Assembly (NCBI GenBank): GCA_964642175.1
Contig: CAZXOK010000005.1
Coordinates: forward strand, 62,001-126,000
Source: JANQGG01 sp964642175
GTDB taxonomy: Bacteria > Bacteroidota > Chlorobiia > Chlorobiales > Chloroherpetonaceae
Length of the DNA stretch: 64,000 nt
Reading direction: 5' to 3'
Shown: one piece after another, positions 7,540 to 15,186 of the stretch
Layout of the letters: every line of letters starts with the position of its first letter
How positions within the stretch are numbered: the stretch's first letter is position 1
The notes under the pieces: generated by a model
Database searches by the model: none
What the model was told of the DNA's origin: nothing
Seen by the model: only the letters and a program-made list of their open reading frames with translations
Translations under genes and position numbers: made by a program

Positions 7540-9042
7540 TTAAAGGTACTTTAATTTTTTCCCTTGCGATTTTAATACAATATCCGCGCAGGATATCCCG
7601 GAATATGTAACAGCAATAACCCCTTGACCAGGAAAACAACTGTCCCCGACATGAAAAAGGTTTTTAAAAGGTGTATGATTCTGAGGCTTCTCAAGAACAT
7701 ATTGTCCTTTTCTGAATAGTGGCCCATACGTTCCCTGCCGGCGATTGAGGTAACGCTCATGAGTTGAAGGCGAAGCGGTAATACATAAATCTATATGCTG
7801 AGAGACACCTGGCAAAAGCTTTTCAATTTTGGATATTATTACTTCTGTGAGCATTTTTTTCTTTTGCTCATAGCCATGGCTATGTGGCCTGGCGTTATCC
7901 CAATCAGAAAACTGGCTGTTGGTAAATACATGCAATAAATGTTTGCCTTCAGGAGCCAGGGATGGATCCAGTATAGACGGACACGAAAAATAAATCGTAC
8001 CACCTTCCTGTTGATATTTATCCCAATCATCTACGATAATGTGGTGCACGTTAAAATCCTCCGGTACAATAGAATCGTCTATACCTAAAAAAATCTGAAA
8101 CCAACTGGGTGCCTGGTCGAACCTGTACTTTTCAGGTTTGAAATTTGATGTTGGTAACAATGTTTCAAATGTATCCCAAACCGTTGCATTACTTATAACC
8201 GTTTTTGCATGTATTTCTTTACCACTCTTTAACCTGACCCCTTTGGCAGTTTTTCCATCTGTCAGAATCTGCTCAACTTTTACCCCTAAGGCCACTTCGC
8301 CACCAAACTTTTTTATACCATCCACCAATGTTTGTGCAATAGCTCCGGATCCACCAATCGGGTAGTGAATCCCACCATGATGCCGGTCGGCCAGACAAAT
8401 ACCTGCATTCACGAATGGTGTTGAAAGTGCATCACGTACCGCCCATGCATAGGCTTCGATATCGATAAACTTTAATAACTCATCATTCTTAATGTATGTA
8501 CGGGCAGTTTGGCCCATATTTTTAAAGGTTTGGCGAATTAGTTTTATCACTTTAATGGGATGGCGTTTACCGATCCAAAGTAGATGCGAGAGATTTTCCA
8601 ACGAGCCTGCTGGAAACGACCCGATCACCTGATAGACTTCATCGAGCTCTTTATAAAATTGAATAATGCCTTTTTTTTCATCAGGGAAACGATTTATCAA
8701 TTCATTTAGAAACTTTTCTTTCTCGTAGTGAGTACAAACATTAAAGTTATTTGGCAAATGATAGTGGATTTGAATAGGATCGTGTATACTTTCTAACTGG
8801 AGTCCCAGTCTGTTAAATAAGCGAGTATGAAGGTTAAGCATACCACCGTCCTCATTATTTCCCAGACCATAAAAAAGTGATGCACCGGCATCGAACTTAT
8901 ATCCCTTTTTTTTGAAATAAGAGCAGCTTCCACCTGGTTTTGAATGTTGTTCTATGGTTAAGGTCTTTAATCCACTTTCCTGAAGCAATGCAGCAGTAGT
9001 TAAACCGCCAATTCCGGCTCCTATAATGATTGCATCATACAT
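7540..9042 (-). CDS. CrtISO/CrtH-type carotenoid isomerase or phytoene-desaturase-like oxidoreductase
   Basis: A 500-residue FAD-dependent amine-oxidase-fold protein. The N-terminal motif AIIIGAGIGGLTTAALL followed by GGSCSYF and YKFDAGASLF is that of the carotenoid isomerase/desaturase family. IGGSGAIAQTLVDGI and the C-terminal FHVGDSCFPGQGVIAVTYSG are also characteristic. The segment DRHHGGIHYPIGGSG points to CrtISO/CrtH (poly-cis-carotene isomerase) rather than a bacterial CrtI, which fits a chlorobial type of pathway. The substrate cannot be told from sequence. Transcribed alone, divergent from the ECF sigma gene. Confidence 0.78.
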   Translation of the reverse strand: MYDAIIIGAGIGGLTTAALLQESGLKTLTIEQHSKPGGSCSYFKKKGYKFDAGASLFYGLGNNEDGGMLNLHTRLFNRLGLQLESIHDPIQIHYHLPNNFNVCTHYEKEKFLNELINRFPDEKKGIIQFYKELDEVYQVIGSFPAGSLENLSHLLWIGKRHPIKVIKLIRQTFKNMGQTARTYIKNDELLKFIDIEAYAWAVRDALSTPFVNAGICLADRHHGGIHYPIGGSGAIAQTLVDGIKKFGGEVALGVKVEQILTDGKTAKGVRLKSGKEIHAKTVISNATVWDTFETLLPTSNFKPEKYRFDQAPSWFQIFLGIDDSIVPEDFNVHHIIVDDWDKYQQEGGTIYFSCPSILDPSLAPEGKHLLHVFTNSQFSDWDNARPHSHGYEQKKKMLTEVIISKIEKLLPGVSQHIDLCITASPSTHERYLNRRQGTYGPLFRKGQYVLEKPQNHTPFKNLFHVGDSCFPGQGVIAVTYSGISCADIVLKSQGKKLKYL

Positions 9043-9167
9043 ATGATTAAAATGAAAAAAGTTCCAAATTTATTTTGTTTTTAATAGTAATAATTATTAA
9101 TATTATATAAATCAAGTTTAATTATAAACCCAACGCCCTTAAGGCACCACTTACAAAGGAGTGAGTT

Positions 9168-9947
9168 ATGAAAACAGTTAAGGTTAATGCAGGACACAAA
9201 GTAAATGAACAACACTTAACTTATGCTCAACATGGCATACAAATGGAGGAAGATATGAAAATCCGTAACATAATCACTGAAGAGCAGTCAGATGAAATGT
9301 ACAATGATGAGCACTATGAACTGGAACAAGCCGAAGAGATCATAGATAATGTTGATCAAGCTACTGAAAAACCTAGTTTATATGAGATTGAAAAACAGAT
9401 GGATTTCCAGTCTGAAGCGATGATCCATATCGACTCACTGTATAATTTTGCCGTACGCATGACAGGTAACAGCGAGGATGCCAACGACCTTGTTCAAGAA
9501 ACATTCATGAAAGCTTATCGTTTTTTTGAATCTTTCGAAAAAGGAACGAACTGCAAAGCCTGGCTGTTCCGAATCCTAAAGAACAGCTACATTAATCGCT
9601 ATCGCAAAGAATCCAAACAACCCAATAAGGTTGACTACGACGATATAAAAGAATTTTACCACACCATTAAGCATAGTTCTTTGGATTCTACTGATATGCA
9701 GGAAAAAATGTTTGATGGCTTGTTGAGTGAAAAAGTCTCAAGAGCATTGAACAGCTTGCCTGAAGACTTCAGAGAAGTGGTTCAACTTTGCGATATCGAA
9801 GGTTTCACTTACGAAGAGATCGCCAACATGGTTGATTGTCCAATTGGCACCGTCCGTTCAAGATTACACCGTGGCAGAAAGATTCTTCGTGATAAATTGA
9901 TGGATTACGCCGTGGATCACGGTTACAATGTCGATAGTGAATCATAA
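9168..9947 (+). CDS. ECF-type RNA polymerase sigma factor (RpoE-like)
   Basis: A 259-residue sigma factor. Region 2 holds DANDLVQETFMKAYR and KAWLFRILKNSYINRYRK; region 4 holds LPEDFREVVQLCDIEG followed by EEIANMVDCPIGTVRSRLHR. About 80 residues precede region 2, longer than usual for an ECF sigma. Two starts have good ribosome-binding sites: 9168 (AAAGGAG upstream) and an internal ATG at 9255, codon 30 (GGAGGAAGAT just upstream), so two forms are possible. The next gene is a zinc-finger anti-sigma factor, confirming a sigma/anti-sigma pair. Confidence 0.93.
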   Translation: MKTVKVNAGHKVNEQHLTYAQHGIQMEEDMKIRNIITEEQSDEMYNDEHYELEQAEEIIDNVDQATEKPSLYEIEKQMDFQSEAMIHIDSLYNFAVRMTGNSEDANDLVQETFMKAYRFFESFEKGTNCKAWLFRILKNSYINRYRKESKQPNKVDYDDIKEFYHTIKHSSLDSTDMQEKMFDGLLSEKVSRALNSLPEDFREVVQLCDIEGFTYEEIANMVDCPIGTVRSRLHRGRKILRDKLMDYAVDHGYNVDSES

Positions 9948-10009
9948 TTTTATATAAGCTGTTCTTTAAAATCTGATTCATCTTTCAACACTAATTCGGA
10001 GCATTTTAC

Positions 10010-10948
10010 GTGAACTGCAATGAAGCAAATTCTTTAATTTCATCCGCAGTAGATGGTGAGTTGGACGAATCAAAGCAAAAAGATTTTTATCAACATATTC
10101 GTGAATGCGATAAATGCAGAGCGGAGTATAAAGAGCAAAAATCTGTAAAACAGGTCTTGCAACAAAAACTTCGCCAGCAAAAAGCACCGGCTGAATTGAT
10201 TGAATCAATTAAAAAGCAAACATCGCATGAACTTTACAAACATGTTGATCAATCTTGTGATTCTCACGCAAAACAGCTTAACAAGATTCATGAGTCTGAC
10301 CCTATAAACGCTAAAACGGGAAAGCTTTTCCTTGAAAAACTTTCCCGTATGTTGTTTATAGAACCATATGGAAGTAAAATAAACCATATTTTTGCCATCA
10401 TACTTGGTTCATGTATTCTGGCTATGCTTGTATTTGCAGGTTTTGTCAAGAGTGGAAATATCAGCATACTGGACCTTCAAAAAAGTATCTTCAATACACC
10501 CTACTACCCTCAAATGGGTCAGATTATTAACCAAACAGGTTCATCTTTTGATACTGGCCTTCCGACTACAAAAACAAATCAACCCGGTTCCGGAACTAAA
10601 AAGCTAATAGAGAGCTTATTACATAATGATAACACGCTCCCAAAGCTCAAAGAATACAGTATTGTTTCTATTCAGGCGTTAAATATTAACAATGTGCCGG
10701 CTGTAAAAATCTCCTATATCCATAATGCAAATCGGGATATACGTGCTAATATTTTTGCATTCTGTCTGGAGGATGTTCATCCTGAATTCCTGGATAAAAA
10801 AATCATGGAGTCGATTCAAAATCAGGGTTCGCATGTGGTAACTATCAAAAACAAGCCTAATATAGTTTTGTGGAAAAAAAACAATATTGCTTTTTCGGCC
10901 ATTTCAAATCAGGCATCACCCGATCTTCAAACTCTCTTATTGCATTAA
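10010..10948 (+). CDS. Membrane-anchored zinc-finger anti-sigma factor
   Basis: A 312-residue protein starting with GTG. The N-terminal zf-HC2/ZAS domain has the expected H-x3-C-x2-C motif (HIRECDKC, about residues 25-32), which binds the sigma factor and can respond to redox state. One membrane segment (about 128-150, IFAIILGSCILAML) divides it from a roughly 160-residue extracytoplasmic domain that I do not recognise. It follows the ECF sigma gene by 62 bp and is its likely specific antagonist. Confidence 0.85.
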   Translation: MNCNEANSLISSAVDGELDESKQKDFYQHIRECDKCRAEYKEQKSVKQVLQQKLRQQKAPAELIESIKKQTSHELYKHVDQSCDSHAKQLNKIHESDPINAKTGKLFLEKLSRMLFIEPYGSKINHIFAIILGSCILAMLVFAGFVKSGNISILDLQKSIFNTPYYPQMGQIINQTGSSFDTGLPTTKTNQPGSGTKKLIESLLHNDNTLPKLKEYSIVSIQALNINNVPAVKISYIHNANRDIRANIFAFCLEDVHPEFLDKKIMESIQNQGSHVVTIKNKPNIVLWKKNNIAFSAISNQASPDLQTLLLH

Positions 10949-11060
10949 ACCCGGCAACAGAACGAAACACCGGGATGACTTGTTATTTTATAACTGTTTA
11001 GCTATATAGTGATCAGGTTTCCAAGCAAATCCGTTCATCAGTCTTTTTAATTATTTAATC

Positions 11061-11429
11061 ATGGACGATAGCAACAAAAACAAAAACGCTGAGCTAATCG
11101 GTAGTGATATGCCCGATGAAATGATCGTATCGATAGCCTATCGATTTAAGATTTTGTCTGAACCAATGCGCTTAAAGATCCTTCGCGCAATTTGCAATGG
11201 TGAGAAAACTGTTCAGGAAATCGTAGATGAAGCTGAAGCCAGCCAGGCCAATATCTCCAAACATTTATCTATGATGTACGAAAGTGGATTGGTTGATCGC
11301 CGGAAAGATGGATTAAAATGCTATTACAGGCTCGCTGATGATAGTGTGTTCAAGGTGTGTGGTTTGATTTCAAACAGTATTGAGAACAACATGAAGCATC
11401 GGTTAAAATGGATTAATTCATCCCGATAA
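11061..11429 (+). CDS. ArsR-family transcriptional regulator
   Basis: A 122-residue winged-helix repressor. The core FKILSEPMRLKILRAI, the recognition helix QANISKHLSMMYESGL and the wing RRKDGLKCYYRL are typical of ArsR/SmtB proteins. The classical metal-binding motif ELCVCDL is absent; only two cysteines lie near the C-terminus (KCYYR, KVCGL), so the signal sensed is unknown. It stands 112 bp after the anti-sigma gene and 398 bp before hsp20. A short CCCGG/CCGGG hairpin lies between anti-sigma and this gene. Confidence 0.86.
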   Translation: MDDSNKNKNAELIGSDMPDEMIVSIAYRFKILSEPMRLKILRAICNGEKTVQEIVDEAEASQANISKHLSMMYESGLVDRRKDGLKCYYRLADDSVFKVCGLISNSIENNMKHRLKWINSSR

Positions 11430-11710
11430 GAATTCTGCTTTGAACTTATCTTAAAGTCTGCTGCTATTTATTTTCTTCAATTTTTTTTGAGAATATCCTC
11501 CTTACACTAGTAGTTGACTTACAACTTCATATCCTTGTGATTTATCATGAATACGTCAAACTGCAGCATGACATTTTGTCAGTACACGCATTGACATTAT
11601 CCTGCCAAAATTGCAAACAGAGTATGACATGAGTTCTTTCATATTGTCAAGTATCTATTGATAAAAATCGCTTTTCCTCTAATGTATTATAAATCAACAA
11701 CTTATATTTT

Positions 11711-11726
11711 TGGCACGGATGTTGAT
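11711..11726 (+). promoter_or_regulatory. Sigma-54-like (-24/-12) promoter of hsp20
   Basis: TGGCACGGATGTTGAT matches the sigma-54 consensus TGGCACG-N4-TTGCW except GA instead of GC at -12. The GG-to-GA spacing is exactly 10 nt. It uses the same -24 and -12 words as the nifH promoter in this window. The predicted transcript would start near 11737, about 90 nt before the hsp20 ATG. In the rest of the 11430-11827 gap I see nothing else that is clear. Confidence 0.6.
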
Positions 11727-11827
11727 ATTATATAAGTGAAATGAAATTTGTTCATTCACACTAAACTGAAAAATATATGTTTATCGTATCAAATAAATCA
11801 CATTGCCATAGAAAGGGGGATAATGAT

Positions 11828-12259
11828 ATGTTGGTAAAATTCAATCGTGATCCTTTTACACGTATCAATCGCTTATTTGATGATGTTTGGACTTCGGAAA
11901 CACCATCAAATGTATTTGCTACGCCCGAGTTAAGTGGTGCTTTCAGATCAGATATCTCTGAGGATGATAAAGCCATTTACATCGAAGCAGAACTTCCGGG
12001 TGTAAAAAAAGAAGAAATTAAATTAAACCTTGAAGACGATATTCTGACGATTAGCGCAGAGCGTAAGCAGGAAACCGAAGAAAAGAAAGTAAATTACCAT
12101 CGTGTAGAGCGTATTTTTGGTAACTTCTCAAGAAGCTTTAGATTAGGCGACAATATCGACAAAGACAATATTGATGCTTCTTACGACAACGGAGTTCTGA
12201 AACTCGTATTGCCGAAGATGGAAATGCCTACTACACATAAGCAGATTGAGGTAAAGTAA
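11828..12259 (+). CDS. Small heat-shock protein (Hsp20/alpha-crystallin family)
   Basis: An ATP-independent holdase that binds unfolding proteins. The protein has about 143 residues with an alpha-crystallin domain. Typical segments are FRSDISEDDKAIYIEAELPG, ILTISAERK, and the C-terminal DNGVLKLVLPKME. I chose the ATG at 11828 because GAAAGGGGG lies just upstream; an upstream in-frame ATG at 11777 would add 17 unconserved residues. It has a sigma-54-like promoter and its own terminator, and dnaK follows. Confidence 0.93.
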   Translation: MLVKFNRDPFTRINRLFDDVWTSETPSNVFATPELSGAFRSDISEDDKAIYIEAELPGVKKEEIKLNLEDDILTISAERKQETEEKKVNYHRVERIFGNFSRSFRLGDNIDKDNIDASYDNGVLKLVLPKMEMPTTHKQIEVK

Positions 12260-12266
12260 CCCGAAG

Positions 12267-12302
12267 AAAAAAAGAGAACCAAAAACTGGTTCTCTTTTTT
12301 CA
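12267..12302 (+). terminator. Intrinsic terminator after hsp20
   Basis: AAAGAGAACC and GGTTCTCTTT form a stem around a short loop, followed by T-rich sequence. It ends the hsp20 transcript and separates it from dnaK. Confidence 0.88.
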
Positions 12303-12401
12303 TGATCATTAAAATATTTGACTAAAAGTTAATTTTATTTGGAACTTTGTTAGCGCTAAGCCAGTTTAGAAATATAGTTCATAGTTATTCTCCTTTTTTC
12401 T

Positions 12402-12447
12402 AAGTGCTTTCGCAGTTATGGTTCATCTGTGAAAGCACTTTTTTATT
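12402..12447 (+). terminator. Terminator-like hairpin in the dnaK leader
   Basis: AAGTGCTTTCGCAG and CTGTGAAAGCACTT can form a 12-14-bp stem with one mismatch and an 11-nt loop, followed by TTTTTATTT. It lies about 80 nt upstream of the dnaK ATG and downstream of the hsp20 terminator. It could attenuate dnaK or end a short leader RNA from 12303-12401. A 10-bp palindrome TTAGCGCTAA at 12350-12359 lies just before it. Confidence 0.55.
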
Positions 12448-12528
12448 TCTATCTCCTGATACTTTCTGCGTTTCAAAGTCCATAAAATTATTACAAATCT
12501 CACAATAACATAAAAAGAAGGATATATA

Positions 12529-14454
12529 ATGGGTAAAATTATTGGAATAGACCTGGGTACCACCAACTCGTGTGTAGCTGTAATGCAAGGTAAAGAGCCT
12601 GAAGTTATAGCCAACTCGGAAGGGTACCGCACCACACCATCTATGGTGGCATTCAGTAAATCGGGAGAGCGTTTAGTGGGTAATGCGGCAAAACGTCAGG
12701 CAATTACAAACGCTCAAAATACGATATTTTCTATCAAACGTTTTATGGGTCGTTCTCTGGATGAAGTTCCCGAAGAAGTCAAGATTGTCTCTTATAATGT
12801 TCAACCCGAAAACAACTCTATTCGGGTTAAGATCAACGACAAAAGTTACTCGCCACAGGAAATTTCAGCCATGGTGCTTCAGAAAATGAAAGAAACAGCT
12901 GAAGAATTTCTCGGTGAAAGTGTCACTGAAGCTGTTATCACAGTACCGGCATATTTTAACGATGCACAGAGACAAGCCACAAAAGATGCAGGTAAGATTG
13001 CAGGCCTGGAAGTAAAACGTATTATCAATGAACCTACTGCAGCTGCCTTGGCTTATGGTTTGGATAAAAAGAAAGAAAACGAGAAAGTTGCAGTGTTCGA
13101 CCTTGGCGGCGGTACATTTGATATTTCCATCCTGGAACTCGGCGATGGCGTATTTGAAGTACGCTCAACCGATGGTGATACCCATTTGGGTGGAGATAAC
13201 TTCGACCAGGTTCTGATTAACTATCTTGCCGATGAATTCAAGAAACAAGAAGGCGTTGATCTTAGAAAAGATCCTATAGCGTTACAGCGACTAAAAGAAG
13301 CTTCTGAAAAAGCAAAAATGGAACTTTCGTCACGCAACGAGACCGAAGTGAACTTACCATTCATCACGGCTACTCAGGACGGTCCAAAACATCTTGTTGT
13401 TAACATTTCGCGTGCTCGATTCGAAGGTTTATGCTCTGAGCTTTTCGACCGGGTATTAGAACCATGTAAACGCGCATTGAAAAATTCAAAACTCAATGTC
13501 AGTGAAATTGATGAAATCGTGCTTGTGGGTGGTTCTACCCGTATCCCAAAAATCCAGGCACTGGTTAATGATTTCTTTGGTAAAGAGCCGAACAAAACTG
13601 TAAACCCTGACGAAGTAGTTGCTGTTGGTGCAGCCATTCAGGGTGGTGTATTAAAAGGTGATGTAACCGATGTGTTGCTCCTGGATGTAACACCACTTTC
13701 ATTGGGTATTGAAACCTTAGGCGGAGTTATGACAAAGCTTATCGAAGCGAACACGACAATACCTACCCGAAAGAATGAAGTGTTTTCAACAGCGGCTGAT
13801 AACCAAACCTCGGTAGAAATCCATGTACTGCAGGGCGAGCGTCCTATGGCTGGTGATAACAAAACCCTGGGTAAGTTCTTCCTGGCTGATATTCCACCGG
13901 CACCACGAGGTGTACCTCAAGTTGAAGTTACCTTTGATATAGATGCCAATGGCATTTTAAATGTATCGGCTAAAGATAAAGCCACAGGTAAAGAACAAAG
14001 TATTCGTATTGAAGCCAGTGGTAAACTCACCGATTCAGAAATTGAGAAAATGAAAGAAGAGGCTAAAGCGCATTCAGAGGAGGATCAGAAAAAGAAAGAA
14101 GAGATCGAAGTCCGCAACTCTGCCGATGCATTGATTTTCTCAACTGAAAAGCAGATTAAAGAATTGGGTGATAAATTGCCAGCTGAATCTATATCTAAAG
14201 TACAGGGTGCTTTGGATCGCTTGAAAGAAGCTCATAAGACTGGTAATGTTTCTACCATTAAACCGGCAATGGACGAACTGACCAAAGAGTGGAATGATGC
14301 TGCCACGAAAATGTACGGAACCGGTGAGCAAGGACAGCCAGGCGCCGGGCAACAAACAGCATCAGAAGCTAATGCCGGGGGTGAACCAGGCAAAGGTAAA
14401 GACCAGGATGGCGAAGTAAAAAATGCTGACTTTGAAGTTGTTGATGATAAGTAA
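12529..14454 (+). CDS. dnaK: Chaperone protein DnaK (Hsp70)
   Basis: An ATP-driven chaperone of 641 residues, full length. The nucleotide-binding domain starts IIGIDLGTTNSCVAVMQG and contains VAVFDLGGGTFDISIL and VLVGGSTRIPKIQ. The linker LLLDVTPLSLGIETLGG leads to the substrate-binding domain, and the C-terminus is a Gly/Gln-rich tail ending DFEVVDDK. The start is preceded by AAAGAAGGATATATA. dnaJ and grpE are not adjacent, so dnaK is apparently monocistronic with its own terminator. Confidence 0.98.
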   Translation: MGKIIGIDLGTTNSCVAVMQGKEPEVIANSEGYRTTPSMVAFSKSGERLVGNAAKRQAITNAQNTIFSIKRFMGRSLDEVPEEVKIVSYNVQPENNSIRVKINDKSYSPQEISAMVLQKMKETAEEFLGESVTEAVITVPAYFNDAQRQATKDAGKIAGLEVKRIINEPTAAALAYGLDKKKENEKVAVFDLGGGTFDISILELGDGVFEVRSTDGDTHLGGDNFDQVLINYLADEFKKQEGVDLRKDPIALQRLKEASEKAKMELSSRNETEVNLPFITATQDGPKHLVVNISRARFEGLCSELFDRVLEPCKRALKNSKLNVSEIDEIVLVGGSTRIPKIQALVNDFFGKEPNKTVNPDEVVAVGAAIQGGVLKGDVTDVLLLDVTPLSLGIETLGGVMTKLIEANTTIPTRKNEVFSTAADNQTSVEIHVLQGERPMAGDNKTLGKFFLADIPPAPRGVPQVEVTFDIDANGILNVSAKDKATGKEQSIRIEASGKLTDSEIEKMKEEAKAHSEEDQKKKEEIEVRNSADALIFSTEKQIKELGDKLPAESISKVQGALDRLKEAHKTGNVSTIKPAMDELTKEWNDAATKMYGTGEQGQPGAGQQTASEANAGGEPGKGKDQDGEVKNADFEVVDDK

Positions 14455-14474
14455 TAATTGCAAGGAATACGCAT

Positions 14475-14510
14475 AAAAAAAGGGTTGCTTAGCATGCAAC
14501 CCTTTTTTAT
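14475..14510 (+). terminator. Intrinsic terminator after dnaK
   Basis: AGGGTTGC and GCAACCCT form an 8-bp stem with a 7-nt loop, flanked by A-rich and T-rich runs, so it can act in both directions. It lies 20 bp past the dnaK stop. Confidence 0.9.
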
Positions 14511-14593
14511 TTACAAATCGTTTTATAACTTGGCTTAAACTCTGAAAGTGGTGCTCTTCAGGTCTTTTTCATAAACTAAAACCATAAGTCACA

Positions 14594-14974
14594 ATGTCGG
14601 TTTGGCGAACAGGAAATGCAGTTCACACGGTTGATAAATACTTTATTACCAACACTGCGCGCGATCAGAATGGTCGGCTGAAATTAACCATTTCTTCTGC
14701 CGGCGGATACGGCCAGCTCACAAACACAAATCAGATTATTGATTTGCTTAAAAGCGGTGAAATGAATTTGGTAATACTGACAACCAATCCAAATATTGCC
14801 GTAGACGTGGAATCATCGCTGAAAACAAATGAAGAGCGTTATGTTACTGATTTTGACAATCGAGGCGTACGATGCACGGTAAGAGAAATGGTTGTGTTTG
14901 TAAACCCTAGTACGGATCAATTATCTGTTGAATTCAATGGCAATATTATGTCTTTGGAACAATTCTTTAAATAA
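14594..14974 (+). CDS. Hypothetical protein (126 aa)
   Basis: I do not recognise this protein. It has no signal peptide or membrane segment and reads as a small soluble alpha/beta domain. A Gly-containing segment (SSAGGYGQLTNTNQI) and an acidic middle part can be seen. It is a stand-alone gene between two terminators. Codon use and the ordered amino-acid pattern suggest it is real. Confidence 0.65.
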   Translation: MSVWRTGNAVHTVDKYFITNTARDQNGRLKLTISSAGGYGQLTNTNQIIDLLKSGEMNLVILTTNPNIAVDVESSLKTNEERYVTDFDNRGVRCTVREMVVFVNPSTDQLSVEFNGNIMSLEQFFK

Positions 14975-15035
14975 TTCTTCTCCGTTTCATTTTTTTCAGG
15001 GGTCTAATCAATCATAAATAATGCTAATTTTAGTC

Positions 15036-15064
15036 AAAAGAGTGCACAAACGCACTCTTTTTTG
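15036..15064 (+). terminator. Intrinsic terminator after the 126-aa gene
   Basis: AAAGAGTGC and GCACTCTTTT form a stem with a short loop, followed by a T run. It lies 62-90 nt after the upstream stop codon. Confidence 0.8.
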
Positions 15065-15117
15065 CTTGCTCTGACGTCTGCAGGTGTTTAATTTTTTTTA
15101 ACGGCTTATTAGAAACC

Positions 15118-15146
15118 AAAAAGGCTACCTTCGGGTAGCCTTTTAT
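15118..15146 (-). terminator. Intrinsic terminator of the WD40 gene
   Basis: AAAGGCTACC and GGTAGCCTTT pair around a TTCG-type tetraloop, followed on the minus strand by TTTTTGG. It lies about 40 nt past the end of the WD40-cytochrome gene and could act in both directions. Confidence 0.78.
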
Positions 15147-15186
15147 GTAACTGAACACTTTATAAAACTACGTTTCTTATCGCATA

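Noticed and set aside
12350..12359. Palindrome TTAGCGCTAA as a CIRCE element
   Set aside because: CIRCE is TTAGCACTC-N9-GAGTGCTAA; there is no spacer or second half here.
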